Origin: Weissella cibaria KACC 11862
GTDB lineage: Bacteria; Bacillota; Bacilli; Lactobacillales; Lactobacillaceae
Reading direction: 5' to 3'
Assembly (NCBI RefSeq): GCF_000193635.1
Contig: NZ_AEKT01000009.1
Coordinates: 1 to 64,000 of the forward strand
Length of the DNA: 64,000 nt
The position numbers and the translations under genes are program-made. Under the pieces are notes generated by a model. The model did not search any database. It was not told where the DNA came from and worked only from the letters and a program-made list of their open reading frames with translations. Numbering within the stretch: position 1 is the first letter of the stretch; each line of letters starts with the position of its first letter. Positions 48,383 to 56,843 of the stretch are shown piece after piece.

Positions 48383-50218
48383 TTACTTCCAGTTATCTTT
48401 CATCTTGTCAATTTCGGCAAAGAATTGATCGTCTTCAGCTGCCAAACGTTCTGATTCCTCAACCGAGGACTCCTTGCGACGTCGCCAAAGCATGAAGAAC
48501 AAGCCACCCAAACCTGCCAATAACGTTGACAGGATTGACGCCACTACTGGTAACTGATTTGCAGCCGTATCAAACTGTGTATCTCGCAAATGTGTTGTTG
48601 CCTCATCGGTGGCGTTCACCGTACCAGCTTGTACCGTCGCCCCTGTATCGAGTCCATTAGCTACGCTACCGTTAGCTGCTGTTGCAGCCACGTTTGCCGT
48701 TGCTGATGCCGTATACGCTGCTTGGGCCTGCGCCACGTTATTTGCCGTCGCTGCTGATGCCGCCCCTGCTAGGAAACGTGTTACTTGACTTGTTTGTGAC
48801 GCTGAAGGGACATTCGTGACACCCCCAACCACCGTCGTTAATCCATTAGCTAGATTAGTCGTATTGCGTAGCATCGTTGCAGCTAACGCCTGATTTGGCT
48901 GTAATGTCGTCACTTGGTCAGTTACAGGTACTGCATTAGCAACTAGCGAGTTTACACCATCTGCTGTCGCACTAGCTACATCCGACGTTGTGCCAGTCAC
49001 ACTAGCTGATGCCACCACCTCTGACACCGAACTAACTGATGATGGACTCGCAACAGTTACATCACTAACGTTTGTTACGGATGGATTAACTGCACTTGAT
49101 GAATCGGCACTAGCGGTCTTATTTGATGTGGCTACACCCGAGCTAGTCTTTGTTGACGTCTCAGAAGCCGCATTGACCGATGACGTCGCTGTACTTACAG
49201 CTGTATCAGTCACACTCGATGACACAGCTGTATCTGACGTCACATTTGATGAGATACCAGCGCTCACTGAATCTGACATATCCGGCGCCACACTAGCCGA
49301 TGGCGTTACTGCGCTGACAGATGTATCTACCGCACTCGACGAAACACTGCTGTCTGCAGTCGCGCTTGAAGCCGAATCAACAGCACTGTCAGATGATGAT
49401 TCTGGTGTCGCGCTAACTGATGGCGCTGCTACGCTCGATGACGTGTCAGCAACACTCGATGACACAGTACTATCTGAAACTTCACTTGAAGATGGCCCGT
49501 CTGGCGTTGCGTTTGACTCATCGACAGTACTTGACGACGTTGCGTCTGATGCATCAGCTGCCGATGAGGTAACGGGCGCTTCTGAGTTAACTAAATCATT
49601 TGCCGTATTATCTGCATACACTGCCAAAATTTGTTGGAGCATTCCCTGCATCCAAGGGAAGCCATCCTGCGCGCCAAAAGCAATTGACGTTAGCGGATCA
49701 TACGTAACGTTGCTAGCAAGTACGCCTGAGGTCATCTTGGCGTACCACGTTGGATCATCTTGACGAATTTGGGCGACTTGAATGGCAAGTGCATAACTCA
49801 TAATACGATTGGTCGCATTTGTGACCTGATCATCACCAAAAGGTTGACCACCACGATCACGATTGCCCGTTAAATAACTGGCAGTTTGAATTGTTTGAAT
49901 CATACTTTGGGCATCCACAATTGCTTGCGTCAATTGTGCTGGCCAACTGGTTTCATTTTGCAACTGCACATTTGCGACGGCTTGGTAATTGGTAATAGCA
50001 GCCTGTAGACGGGCGATTTGTAACTGCTCCGTTACCGTTAAGTTACGTGCATTATCTGTCGCAAACACCGTCGTTGGTTGCAAGATACTAGTTGTCGTTG
50101 TGACCAATGGTGATATAGTCAAGACTGTCACTCCAAGCGCAGTTATACCACTTGCTACCCAGTGTCGATTGTTTTTATGTTCGTAATTTTTTAATGTTAA
50201 TTGCGTCTTCTTAATCAT
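48383..50218 (-). CDS. Surface protein 1: Ser/Ala/Thr-rich protein with non-LPXTG C-terminal anchor module
   Basis: 611 residues. A KxYKxGKxW-like but degenerate signal (KNYEHKNNRHWV, predicted cleavage near VFA at 53) leads into a globular domain at about 60-215, homologous to that of surface protein 2. Then come a Ser/Ala/Val/Asp-rich stalk at about 225-420 and an Ala-rich region to about 520. The end has ATVQAG, HLRDTQF, a polar spacer, a membrane helix, RRRK and an acidic tail ending DKMKDNWK. There is no LPXTG. Probably secreted and held at the membrane or wall; binding partner unknown. GGGG ribosome site; hairpins in the leader. Confidence 0.8.
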   Translation of the reverse strand: MIKKTQLTLKNYEHKNNRHWVASGITALGVTVLTISPLVTTTTSILQPTTVFATDNARNLTVTEQLQIARLQAAITNYQAVANVQLQNETSWPAQLTQAIVDAQSMIQTIQTASYLTGNRDRGGQPFGDDQVTNATNRIMSYALAIQVAQIRQDDPTWYAKMTSGVLASNVTYDPLTSIAFGAQDGFPWMQGMLQQILAVYADNTANDLVNSEAPVTSSAADASDATSSSTVDESNATPDGPSSSEVSDSTVSSSVADTSSSVAAPSVSATPESSSDSAVDSASSATADSSVSSSAVDTSVSAVTPSASVAPDMSDSVSAGISSNVTSDTAVSSSVTDTAVSTATSSVNAASETSTKTSSGVATSNKTASADSSSAVNPSVTNVSDVTVASPSSVSSVSEVVASASVTGTTSDVASATADGVNSLVANAVPVTDQVTTLQPNQALAATMLRNTTNLANGLTTVVGGVTNVPSASQTSQVTRFLAGAASAATANNVAQAQAAYTASATANVAATAANGSVANGLDTGATVQAGTVNATDEATTHLRDTQFDTAANQLPVVASILSTLLAGLGGLFFMLWRRRKESSVEESERLAAEDDQFFAEIDKMKDNWK

Positions 50219-50265
50219 AAGAAAACACCCCTTTCCCTGTTTCGAAACTTCTCTCAGCAGTTTCG

Positions 50266-50298
50266 TAAACGAGGCAAAATCCCAAATTTCCTCGTTTA
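50266..50298 (-). promoter_or_regulatory. Inverted repeat in the leader of surface protein 1
   Basis: TAAACGAGG (50266-50274) and CCTCGTTTA (50290-50298) form a perfect 9-base inverted repeat, 15 bases apart. GAAACT/AGTTTC (50244-50264) forms a second, smaller hairpin closer to the ribosome site. Neither is followed by a T-run, so an operator or translational control element is more likely than a terminator. Confidence 0.4.
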
Positions 50299-50365
50299 TG
50301 TTCCAATTTTACTGCTTACAAAAAATAAAAACACGGCTTTGGTTTCGCAATTTCAAATTAATAAA

Positions 50366-50413
50366 AAATCTCCAGTTTCGTCAGCCAAACAGAGCTGATA
50401 ACACTGGAGATTT
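50366..50413 (-). terminator. Terminator after surface protein 2
   Basis: AAATCTCCAGT pairs with ACTGGAGATTT, with further inner pairing (ATCAGC/GCTGA), then a T-run on the minus strand. Confidence 0.88.
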
Positions 50414-50439
50414 ATTAGTTCGTAGCAAATATTCTTCTA

Positions 50440-52401
50440 CTACTTTATGAAGTTTTTCAATTTTGCAACCATATCAAATAATTGCTCATCTTCTTCATCA
50501 AATTCGCCATTTTCAGAAGCATGGGCACCCTTACGACTGCGAACAATCTTAAAGGCAATTCCAGATGCAATCGCGATGATTGTTGACAAAATAGTTCCCA
50601 AAACTTGGGTATTGTCATTCAACGAGAATTGCGTGTCATTCAAATGACTTGTGGCATCGTTACCAGCCGTATTCACACCGGCTTGAACTGTTGCCCCATC
50701 ATCTACTGCCGCATTTTTTACAGGTGCAGCTGCAGGTGCATTGTTACCGGCAACATTCGAATCAGTTGTCGATGCTGGCGTCCCACCATTGTTGCTTGCT
50801 ACGTTTTGCGTCGTAGCTGAACTTGACGTCGCACTAACAACTGATGAACTTGTTGCACTTGATGTCGCACTAACTGTTGTCGAGCTTGTGGCACTTGATA
50901 CAACATCCGTCGTACCTGAAGAAACCATAACACTTGAACTTGGTACTGTCGCAACCTGACGAGTTGTCTGACCTGCATCACTTGCCATAACCGTTGGCAA
51001 TGTATCCAAGGTAACCGCCTTAGCACTTAAAACAGGCGCAACTGATTGAGACGTCATCAAATGTGTCGACGCACTCACATCATCACCTACCTGACCGTGG
51101 TTAGCGAATGATGTGTTGTTGCTAGTCGTTACACGGTGTGAAGCATTCGCTGATCCCTCAACATCGGCAGTAGCAGTTGTGCTACTGGTTGCTGATGATG
51201 TTGGTCCTTCAACTAACGATGACGATCCAGCACTAGCGTTGCTAGCGCTGGAAATCGTCGATGACTTACCACTAACACCGGCCGAAACGACAGGGTCGCC
51301 AACTGCTGATGACTCTTGTACTGATAGTGCTGAACCAACTGCTGATGACTCTTGTACTGATAGCGCTGAACCAACTGCTGATGACTCTTGTACTGATAAC
51401 GCTGAACCAACTGCTGATGACTCTTGTACTGATAGCGCTGAACCAACTGCTGACGATTCTTGTACTGACAACGCTGAATCAACTGCTGACGACTCTTGCA
51501 CTGATAGCGCCGAATCAACTGCTGACGACTCTTGCACTGATAGCGCCGAATCAACTGCTGATGACTCTTGCACTGACAATGCTGAATCAACCGCTGATGA
51601 TTCTTGCACTGACAATGCTGAATCAACTGCTGATGATTCTTGCACTGACAATGCTGAATCAACTGCTGATGACTTTGCAGCTGTATTGTCATAGTAATCC
51701 GAACCAGCTACATTTGCTGGTTGGGCATCAACTGCTGACGACGTCACCACATTAGTCTGATTATTCGTTTCAGCGCGATTACCATTGATAATTTCCAACA
51801 GCAATGGCTTCATCCAAACAAAACCATCTTGTGCACCCGGTGCATAAGATGTCAAAACATCATAGTGAATGTCCGAAAACTTTTGGCCATTTACCACTTC
51901 AGCATACCAACCGGCATGGTGCGCGCGAATGTCCGCAACTTCAATGGCCAACGCGTAATCCTCAACGCGGTTAACTGCGTTTGTCACTTGTTGATCAGAA
52001 AAAGTTGTGCCTTCAGTTTGAACACCATTTGCGTGCGTGAATTCACCAGACTGAATGGTTTGAATCATCTGCGTTGCGTTGTTATACGCTGCCGTCAAAT
52101 CATCTTGCCAATTCAAACCATCCAATGCAATTGATCGCACGAAACTATATGAGTCCATCACCGACTGCAATCGACTAATTTGATCAGTCTCAGTTGCTGT
52201 CAATTGCCGACTCGTCACCGTTTGAGCATACGTTGTTGATACACTAGCTAACTGCATTGTTGCCGTCGCCACAGGCGCTCCTACCACTAGAGCTACCCCA
52301 GCAACAGTCAAGCCTCGTGTTACCCAACGCTTGCCATCTTTGTACATCTTAAAACGGGTTGTACCTTCCCCGTGACCTTGTGCTCTCTCCAACACAAGCA
52401 T
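50440..52401 (-). CDS. Surface protein 2: serine-rich repeat protein with non-LPXTG C-terminal anchor module
   Basis: 653 residues. Canonical KxYKxGKxW signal (KMYKDGKRWVTRG, cleavage near residue 59), then a globular domain at about 65-210 sharing VTNAVNRxxxYALAIEVA, WYA and GAQDGFxWM with surface protein 1. Ten 12-residue repeats (SAVDSALSVQES or SAVGSALSVQES) span about 243-366, followed by a Ser/Thr/Val-rich stalk. The C-terminus has ATVQAG, HLNDTQF, a membrane helix, RSRK and an acidic tail ending KLKNFIK. Adhesin-like; glycosylation of the serine stalk is plausible but no glycosylation genes are seen here. Confidence 0.82.
   Translation of the reverse strand: MLVLERAQGHGEGTTRFKMYKDGKRWVTRGLTVAGVALVVGAPVATATMQLASVSTTYAQTVTSRQLTATETDQISRLQSVMDSYSFVRSIALDGLNWQDDLTAAYNNATQMIQTIQSGEFTHANGVQTEGTTFSDQQVTNAVNRVEDYALAIEVADIRAHHAGWYAEVVNGQKFSDIHYDVLTSYAPGAQDGFVWMKPLLLEIINGNRAETNNQTNVVTSSAVDAQPANVAGSDYYDNTAAKSSAVDSALSVQESSAVDSALSVQESSAVDSALSVQESSAVDSALSVQESSAVDSALSVQESSAVDSALSVQESSAVGSALSVQESSAVGSALSVQESSAVGSALSVQESSAVGSALSVQESSAVGDPVVSAGVSGKSSTISSASNASAGSSSLVEGPTSSATSSTTATADVEGSANASHRVTTSNNTSFANHGQVGDDVSASTHLMTSQSVAPVLSAKAVTLDTLPTVMASDAGQTTRQVATVPSSSVMVSSGTTDVVSSATSSTTVSATSSATSSSVVSATSSSATTQNVASNNGGTPASTTDSNVAGNNAPAAAPVKNAAVDDGATVQAGVNTAGNDATSHLNDTQFSLNDNTQVLGTILSTIIAIASGIAFKIVRSRKGAHASENGEFDEEDEQLFDMVAKLKNFIK
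51300..51672 (-). repeat. 36-bp in-frame tandem repeat in surface protein 2
   Basis: About ten copies of a 36-base unit. The first six (in protein order) encode SAVDSALSVQES and the last four SAVGSALSVQES. Copies differ mostly at synonymous positions. Copy number is likely to vary between strains by slippage without breaking the frame. Confidence 0.95.
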
Positions 52402-52532
52402 CCACCCCTTTCTCTCGAGACGATAATTCGTGCTCCCTAATTGAAAGTTGATTAAAACTCTTCGTTACTTATAGTAAGCCAAAAACGCCGTCGTTGCACG
52501 TTTTATGACATAACTCTAATCATTTCAGTGAA

Positions 52533-52574
52533 AAAGCGACATTCTGACCGAAATATCAGTCAAAATGTCGCTTT
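52533..52574 (-). terminator. Terminator after surface protein 3
   Basis: AAAGCGACATT pairs with AATGTCGCTTT, with inner TGAC pairing, then TTTTTCAC on the minus strand. Confidence 0.88.
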
Positions 52575-52619
52575 GCATGGCAATTAAGTCCCATTTACCG
52601 GCCTTAATTACCTATTTAA

Positions 52620-55600
52620 TTACTTCCAAGAATCTTTAATGTTCTTAACTTCGTTTGACAATGCCTCATCATCGCCAGCAAAGTTCGCGTCCATCTTCTC
52701 TTCTTGATCCTTACGACGCTTCCATAGGAAGAACCAGAATCCGGCAGCTGCAGCGATTAACAATGATAGCAATGATGTCAACAATGCACTATTGTCATTG
52801 TGCTTCATTTGCGAATCACGCAATGCTCGTGTGGCCGGATCAGCTGCAGATCCCGTCGCACCTTGAACTGTGGCCGTACCAGTATCTGTCTTGGCTGCTG
52901 TCTTAGTCTTCGTAGGCTTATCGTTATGAGTTGTTGTCGTACCTGACGTAGCACCCGTTGCTTGTGCCGGTACACTACCAGTCGTTGTACCGGCAGTTGC
53001 TGCTCCCGTGGTATTTGTACCTGTTGTCGCATTTACCAACGGCGTCACTGCACCAGCCGTCGCATTACCAGTTGTTGACTGTGTTGGCGTTGCCACGTTA
53101 GTCGTTGACACCCCATTCAAACTTGGCAACACAACATCACCTGCATTATTACCTGCAACTTGACCATTCGTTACGCCAGCAACGTTTGAGCCGTCTGTGT
53201 AGCCACCATTTTGACCAGCTACTTGGTTACCATTGACGCCACCATTTGATGAACCGCCATTTGAACCACCAGCAACAATGCCTTGACCTTGTTCAGACTT
53301 CTGGTGACCATTTGTATCACCCTTAGTTCCGTTGTGACCTTGTCCTGGATTTGCCTGACCGTTTGAACCGCCATTAACAATGCCTTGTTGACCTTGTTCT
53401 GGGTTTTGGTTCTTAGTAGCACCACCCTTAGTGTTGTTATTACCACTAGTTGTGTGGCCATCGCGCTGACCACTCTTAGCGTTCTTAGCACGATCAACCG
53501 CATTAGCAATCGCAATCGCTGCTTGATCAACCGCATTTTGTAATGACTTTTGATCCGTTGCCTTGCTAATTTGTTCGATGGCCTTTACGACGTCCTTGTC
53601 GTTCGCAACACCCTTTGACTTAGCTTCAGCCTTAGTTGAAGCTACCGCATCACTCTTTGCCTTATTGAAATCAGCCACGCTCTTCTCGTGTGCTGCTTCT
53701 GAAGCCAATTGTGATTCTCGTGCAATCAACGAATCACGTCCTGCGTTAATCAAAGATTGTGCTGAGGCAGATGCTGCTAATGACGCTTCTTGTGACATCG
53801 CTACTGAACGGCCCGCTTCAATCAATGATTGTGCGGCTGAGTTGGCCGCTGATGATGCCAACGTTGACTCCTGTGACGCGTCCGCTGAGCGTCCTGATTC
53901 GATCATTGACTTTGCACTAGCAGATGATGCTAGTGACGCTTCTTGTGATGCATCTGCTGAACGACCTGACTCAATCATCGATTGCGCCGCTGAGTTGGCC
54001 GCTGATGATGCCAACGTTGACTCCTGTGACGCAGCTGCTGAGTGTCCTGATTCAATCATTGATTGTGCGGCTGAACTCTCTGCGGCCGATGATGCTAGTG
54101 ACACCTCTTGTGACGCATCCGCTGAACGGCCTGACTCAATCATCGATTCTGCGGCTGAACTCTCAGCTGCTGACGACGCCAATGATGCTTCTTGCGATGC
54201 ATCTGCTGAGTGGCCTGATTCAATCATTGATTGTGCGGCTGAACTCTCTGCGGCCGATGATGCTAGTGACACCTCTTGCGACGCATCCGCTGAACGGCCT
54301 GACTCAATCATCGATTCTGCTGCTGAACTCTCTGCTGCTGATGACGCCAATGATGCTTCCTGTGATGCATCTGCTGAGTGTCCTGCGTCAATCATTGATT
54401 GCGCTGCTGAATTCTCTGCTGCTGACGTCGCCAATGATGCCTCTTGCGATGCATCTGCTGAGTGTCCTGATTCAATCATCGATTCTGCTGCAGCTGATGA
54501 TGCTAGCGATGCCTCTTGCGATGCATCCGCCGAACGACCCGCATCAATCATTGATTGCGCTGCTGAATTCTCTGCTGCTGACGTCGCCAGTGATGCTTCT
54601 TGTGATGCATCTGCTGAGTGTCCTGATTCAATCATCGATTCTGCTGCAGCTGATGATGCTAGCGATGCCTCTTGTGACGCATCTGCTGAACGGCCGGCGT
54701 CGATCATTGATTGCGCTGCCGCTGATGATGCCAATGATGCTTCTTGTGATGCATCTGCTGAACGGCCCGCATCAATCATTGATTGCGCTGCCGCTGATGA
54801 TGCTAGCGACGCCTCTTGTGACGCATCCGCTGAACGACCCGCATCGATCATTGATTGCGCTGCTGAACTCTCAGCTTGACTAGAAATTTGAGATTGAACC
54901 AACGAATTAGCAATTGACGCTGATGTTGATGCTGAAATCGACGCTGACTCTGAAGCCGCAACTGAATTAGCAATTGACGTGGCAATTGAATTTGACGTGG
55001 CAACAGATTGGCTTACCAAATTGCTCTCATACGAGTTAACAATGCTATTAACATCAGAAACGTTAGCTGCACTATCAATACCTGAAGTTGCATTTGTCAC
55101 GTCGGCTGCTAGGTCGCTATCTGATACCTTACCCGAATTAGCACCTGCATCGACATTAATTTGACTCAACGCTGAATCCTTAGCTGCTGACGTCGCCAAA
55201 GATTGGGCCATTGATCCGTACGATGAACGTCCTTGATCCATTAAGTTACTTGCAAAGAAGCTATTAGCATCTGATACAACGGCCGTTTGATTTGCTGCTG
55301 TCGAACCAGCTGGTAAATCAATTGGCTTATAAGCGTTAATTGCATCAATCATCTTTTGCAACAAGTTACCTAACGTCTGTAACTCCAGCCCCAGGCTATC
55401 AGGGTGAGTTTGATTAGTCGCCTCAGCAACAAGCGCCTGGTAGGCTGGTTCCTTCACACTAGCTGGCACACCATCATGTGTTGCCTTGGCGTAAACTGAT
55501 CGCACGTCAGACATAAATGCCCCAATTTGATCGTCCCAAGACTGCTTCGTTGCCGTTTTCATTTGCTCAGCGATATCGTTCAATTTCTTAACTGTATCGC

Positions 55601-56843
55601 GCACATTAGTTGAGGATGGCTTTCCTGCTTCAGCCATCCCCTGGTTGAACAAGTCATCAACATCCGAAGAATGAATACCAATTCGTGCAGCGTCGCTTTT
55701 GGCATCCACGATCTTTTGAGCAGCTTGATGAATTTGATCAGCCTTATAATCATTAATCTTCTTTTGGAAATCATCCACTTGTTGTTGCAAGTTGTTAACT
55801 TGAATATGGATGTTATCGTAATGGTCATCAAGTGCATCATTTTCAATGGTATCCATACCGGCCAAAATCTTCGTTGCCGCATCATTAATTGCCTTAAAAT
55901 CAGCACTCTTTACTGAAGCTGGTACACCATCATGTGTTGCTTGATTATTATCATCAACCGCCTGGGCAACAACTGCATGCACAGTGCTGTCCACGTAAGC
56001 TAGGTCTGCTTGCTGCATCTTGGTAAAGAGATCTTGCAATACCTTAACTTCGTCAGCATCAGCACTCTTTGATGGCGTCGTCTCTTCTGCTACAATCTCG
56101 TTGTATACATCCTTAATCACTGCAGCCGGAATACCAAATCGGCCGTGATTTTGATAGTAATTTTGAATGCGGTTTTCAAGGTCCGTCAAATCATTACTTT
56201 GTGCTGGTGTCTTATCACCTGCCATATCAGGTGCTTTTGTATCATCAAAGTCATTTGCATTAGTCAAATCATTGACGACACCACCAAGTGCAATGACGTG
56301 TGCCTCAACCGCCTTAGGATCGTGTTGATTTGCAAGGTGCAAATCCTCGAACAAATCATTGTATCCCTTCGTTGCTGGGTCAACCGTTTTCAGTAAACGT
56401 AATGCTTCTTGCACAATTGATACATAGTGCAATAACTGGGCGTCGGCTGAGACAACACCAGCATAATCCCCACGACCAGCTGCATTGTGACCATCCAAAA
56501 CCGCATTTCGAACGACATCATCCATAAACATAAATTGATTGAATGTTGCGTCCTTTTGCAGTTCAACTTCTTGCTTCTGCCAAGCTGCATAATCAGCGTT
56601 TAGTTTCTGATTAGCTGAAACAACGTTGTTAGTGCTTGTCAAAGCAACTGAATCGCTCGATGAACTATCTGTTGTCTGTGCAAATGCAACGTTATTCTTC
56701 ACATTAGTTAATGTGTTTGCAACGGGGCCGCCGACCATCAATGACACTGCAAATAGTGCCAGGCCACGGGTGACCCACTGCTTACCATCCTTGTACATCT
56801 TGAAGTGTACTTTTGTTTGGCGATTGGTTTCTTTATCAACCAT
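52620..56843 (-). CDS. Surface protein 3: giant repeat-stalk adhesin-like protein with non-LPXTG C-terminal anchor module
   Basis: 1407 residues from the ATG at 56843. An in-frame start at 57032 would put 63 untypical residues before the signal. KxYKxGKxW signal KMYKDGKQWVTRG, cleavage near AFA at 55. At about 60-560 there is a helical region with related modules, two opening ATHDGVPASVK. Ser/Ala-rich sequence follows, then 15 repeats of 24-28 residues at about 655-1050 (AAxSMIxxGxSADASQEASLA). Next come a charged helical segment, a Gly/Asn/Gln-rich linker and a Thr/Ala-rich stretch. The end has ATVQG, LRDSQM, a membrane helix, KRRK and an acidic tail ending NIKDSWK. Likely a long fibrous adhesin. 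Confidence 0.83.
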   Translation of the reverse strand: MVDKETNRQTKVHFKMYKDGKQWVTRGLALFAVSLMVGGPVANTLTNVKNNVAFAQTTDSSSSDSVALTSTNNVVSANQKLNADYAAWQKQEVELQKDATFNQFMFMDDVVRNAVLDGHNAAGRGDYAGVVSADAQLLHYVSIVQEALRLLKTVDPATKGYNDLFEDLHLANQHDPKAVEAHVIALGGVVNDLTNANDFDDTKAPDMAGDKTPAQSNDLTDLENRIQNYYQNHGRFGIPAAVIKDVYNEIVAEETTPSKSADADEVKVLQDLFTKMQQADLAYVDSTVHAVVAQAVDDNNQATHDGVPASVKSADFKAINDAATKILAGMDTIENDALDDHYDNIHIQVNNLQQQVDDFQKKINDYKADQIHQAAQKIVDAKSDAARIGIHSSDVDDLFNQGMAEAGKPSSTNVRDTVKKLNDIAEQMKTATKQSWDDQIGAFMSDVRSVYAKATHDGVPASVKEPAYQALVAEATNQTHPDSLGLELQTLGNLLQKMIDAINAYKPIDLPAGSTAANQTAVVSDANSFFASNLMDQGRSSYGSMAQSLATSAAKDSALSQINVDAGANSGKVSDSDLAADVTNATSGIDSAANVSDVNSIVNSYESNLVSQSVATSNSIATSIANSVAASESASISASTSASIANSLVQSQISSQAESSAAQSMIDAGRSADASQEASLASSAAAQSMIDAGRSADASQEASLASSAAAQSMIDAGRSADASQEASLASSAAAESMIESGHSADASQEASLATSAAENSAAQSMIDAGRSADASQEASLASSAAAESMIESGHSADASQEASLATSAAENSAAQSMIDAGHSADASQEASLASSAAESSAAESMIESGRSADASQEVSLASSAAESSAAQSMIESGHSADASQEASLASSAAESSAAESMIESGRSADASQEVSLASSAAESSAAQSMIESGHSAAASQESTLASSAANSAAQSMIESGRSADASQEASLASSASAKSMIESGRSADASQESTLASSAANSAAQSLIEAGRSVAMSQEASLAASASAQSLINAGRDSLIARESQLASEAAHEKSVADFNKAKSDAVASTKAEAKSKGVANDKDVVKAIEQISKATDQKSLQNAVDQAAIAIANAVDRAKNAKSGQRDGHTTSGNNNTKGGATKNQNPEQGQQGIVNGGSNGQANPGQGHNGTKGDTNGHQKSEQGQGIVAGGSNGGSSNGGVNGNQVAGQNGGYTDGSNVAGVTNGQVAGNNAGDVVLPSLNGVSTTNVATPTQSTTGNATAGAVTPLVNATTGTNTTGAATAGTTTGSVPAQATGATSGTTTTHNDKPTKTKTAAKTDTGTATVQGATGSAADPATRALRDSQMKHNDNSALLTSLLSLLIAAAAGFWFFLWKRRKDQEEKMDANFAGDDEALSNEVKNIKDSWK
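53695..54872 (-). repeat. 72-84 bp tandem repeat array in surface protein 3
   Basis: Fifteen in-frame copies of a 24-, 27- or 28-residue unit, core SMI[D/E][A/S]G[R/H]SADASQEASLA. The long form has an extra AE[N/S]S at the end. The last two copies are diverged. The lack of stops on the opposite strand reflects Ser/Ala codons, not a second gene. Confidence 0.95.

Noticed and set aside
51300-51672. Regular 36-bp repeat spacing suggesting a CRISPR array
   Set aside because: The units are contiguous with no unique spacers, are in frame with a gene, and no cas genes are nearby.
51113-51755. Plus-strand open frames opposite the 36-bp repeats
   Set aside because: Same cause: the repeat unit has no stops in several frames. 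The minus-strand reading has a signal peptide and anchor.
53563-54883. Long plus-strand open frames (438 and 319 codons) opposite the surface protein 3 repeats
   Set aside because: They are repetitive complements of Ser/Ala codons, have no ribosome site or domain, and lie fully inside a convincing minus-strand gene.
48383-56843. LPXTG sortase anchors in the three surface proteins
   Set aside because: No LPxTG or close LPxT variant occurs near any of the C-terminal membrane helices; only the L-[R/N]-D-[T/S]-Q motif is present.
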